NCBI RefSeq assembly: GCF_900115865.1
Contig: NZ_FOXY01000005.1
Span: 124,001 to 188,000 of the forward strand
Source of the DNA: Donghicola eburneus
GTDB lineage: Bacteria > Pseudomonadota > Alphaproteobacteria > Rhodobacterales > Rhodobacteraceae
Reading direction: 5' to 3'
DNA length: 64,000 nucleotides
Part shown: one piece after another, positions 63,514 to 64,000 of the stretch
Position numbering within the stretch: the first letter of the stretch is position 1
Layout: each line of letters starts with the position of its first letter
The notes under the pieces: generated by a model
Told to the model about the DNA's origin: nothing
Database searches by the model: none
What the model saw: the letters and a program-made list of their open reading frames with translations, nothing else
Position numbers and translations under genes: made by a program

Positions 63514-64000
63514 ATGTCGAACAATAGCAACGGCGACAGCAAAAATACCCTCTACTGTTCTTTCTGCGGAAAGAGCCAGCACGAGGTGCGCAAGCTGATC
63601 GCCGGCCCGACCGTGTTCATCTGCGATGAATGCGTCGAGCTGTGCATGGACATCATCCGCGAAGAAACGAAGGGCGGCGGGCTCAAGTCGCACGACGGCG
63701 TCCCGACCCCCAAAGAGATTTGCGAAGTTCTGGATGACTATGTGATCGGTCAAGCCCGCGCCAAGCGTGTTTTGTCGGTGGCTGTCCATAACCACTACAA
63801 GCGTCTGAACCACGCACAGGGTAGTTCCGAGATTGAACTGTCCAAATCCAACATCCTGCTTTTGGGTCCGACCGGTTGCGGTAAAACGCTGCTGGCCCAG
63901 ACCTTGGCGCGTATTCTGGATGTGCCGTTTACCATGGCCGATGCGACCACACTGACCGAAGCCGGTTATGTGGGCGAGGATGTGGAAAACATCATCCTGA
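63514..64000 (+). CDS. clpX: ATP-dependent Clp protease ATP-binding subunit ClpX, truncated by the window edge
   Basis: The first 162 codons are present. The N-terminal zinc-binding domain shows CSFC and CDEC pairs (about residues 15-18 and 37-40), which recruit substrates and adaptors. The AAA+ domain starts with VIGQ and Walker A GPTGCGKT. ClpX unfolds ssrA-tagged and other substrates for ClpP. ATG 63514 follows GAGAAGGTGAG. Confidence 0.97.
   Translation, partial: MSNNSNGDSKNTLYCSFCGKSQHEVRKLIAGPTVFICDECVELCMDIIREETKGGGLKSHDGVPTPKEICEVLDDYVIGQARAKRVLSVAVHNHYKRLNHAQGSSEIELSKSNILLLGPTGCGKTLLAQTLARILDVPFTMADATTLTEAGYVGEDVENIIL

Overview
The window looks like a Rhodobacteraceae (Roseobacter-group alphaproteobacterium) chromosome: high GC, a complete alphaproteobacterial sox operon, ALAS-type hemA, a lanthanide-type PQQ alcohol dehydrogenase locus and GTA-type holin remnants. 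The assignment rests on gene content and order read by eye; no database search was possible.

Region by region. (1) 1-2660: the right end of a prophage: two overlapping small membrane genes (holin module), an AT-rich gene of unknown function, and a tyrosine integrase whose upstream repeats abut the 5' end of dusA, a known prophage target. (2) 2667-9721: housekeeping and transport: dusA, a TauE-type exporter, cobQ, an AEC transporter divergent from a D-amino-acid dehydrogenase-like oxidase, an AbrB-type membrane protein and a 52-codon gene. (3) 9997-30868: a large periplasmic alcohol-oxidation locus. A hybrid kinase, a FIST sensor and a LuxR-type response regulator precede a PQQ dehydrogenase with the lanthanide signature. 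Around it are two c-type cytochromes (one PedF-like), a XoxJ-like binding protein, a two-gene PedC-type ABC transporter, pieces of a NitT/TauT-type ABC transporter, a Sel1 protein, a form II coxG-S-L-M molybdenum hydroxylase operon, and a NosR-like flavoprotein with its ApbE flavinyltransferase. (4) 30928-37308: cydDCABX, with an FNR-type box before cydA and a UUCG-loop terminator after cydX. (5) 37396-41960: tandem glycine riboswitch and gcvTHP. (6) 42132-44616: pxpBCA 5-oxoprolinase. (7) 44637-47493: copA-cueR with a CueR operator, then an Rrf2/NsrR-like regulator. (8) 48041-60034: soxTRS divergent from soxVW-XYZABCDEF, with three SoxR/SqrR-type operators. (9) 60093-64000: hemA, an unusual photolyase-like protein, clpP and the start of clpX.

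How the genes work together. The ADH locus should pass electrons from periplasmic alcohols through PQQ to cytochromes. The form II Mo-hydroxylase is well placed to oxidise the resulting aldehydes. The NosR-like/ApbE pair could supply a further membrane electron path. The sox genes form a complete thiosulfate-oxidising system, including SoxCD, disulfide-reductant supply (SoxV/SoxW/SoxS) and a persulfide-type regulator. hemA follows directly and could support haem demand. The best candidates for undescribed biology are the unknown prophage-end gene, the combination of a lanthanide-type ADH with form II Mo-hydroxylase and NosR/ApbE, the third sox operator before soxC, and the apparently permuted photolyase.
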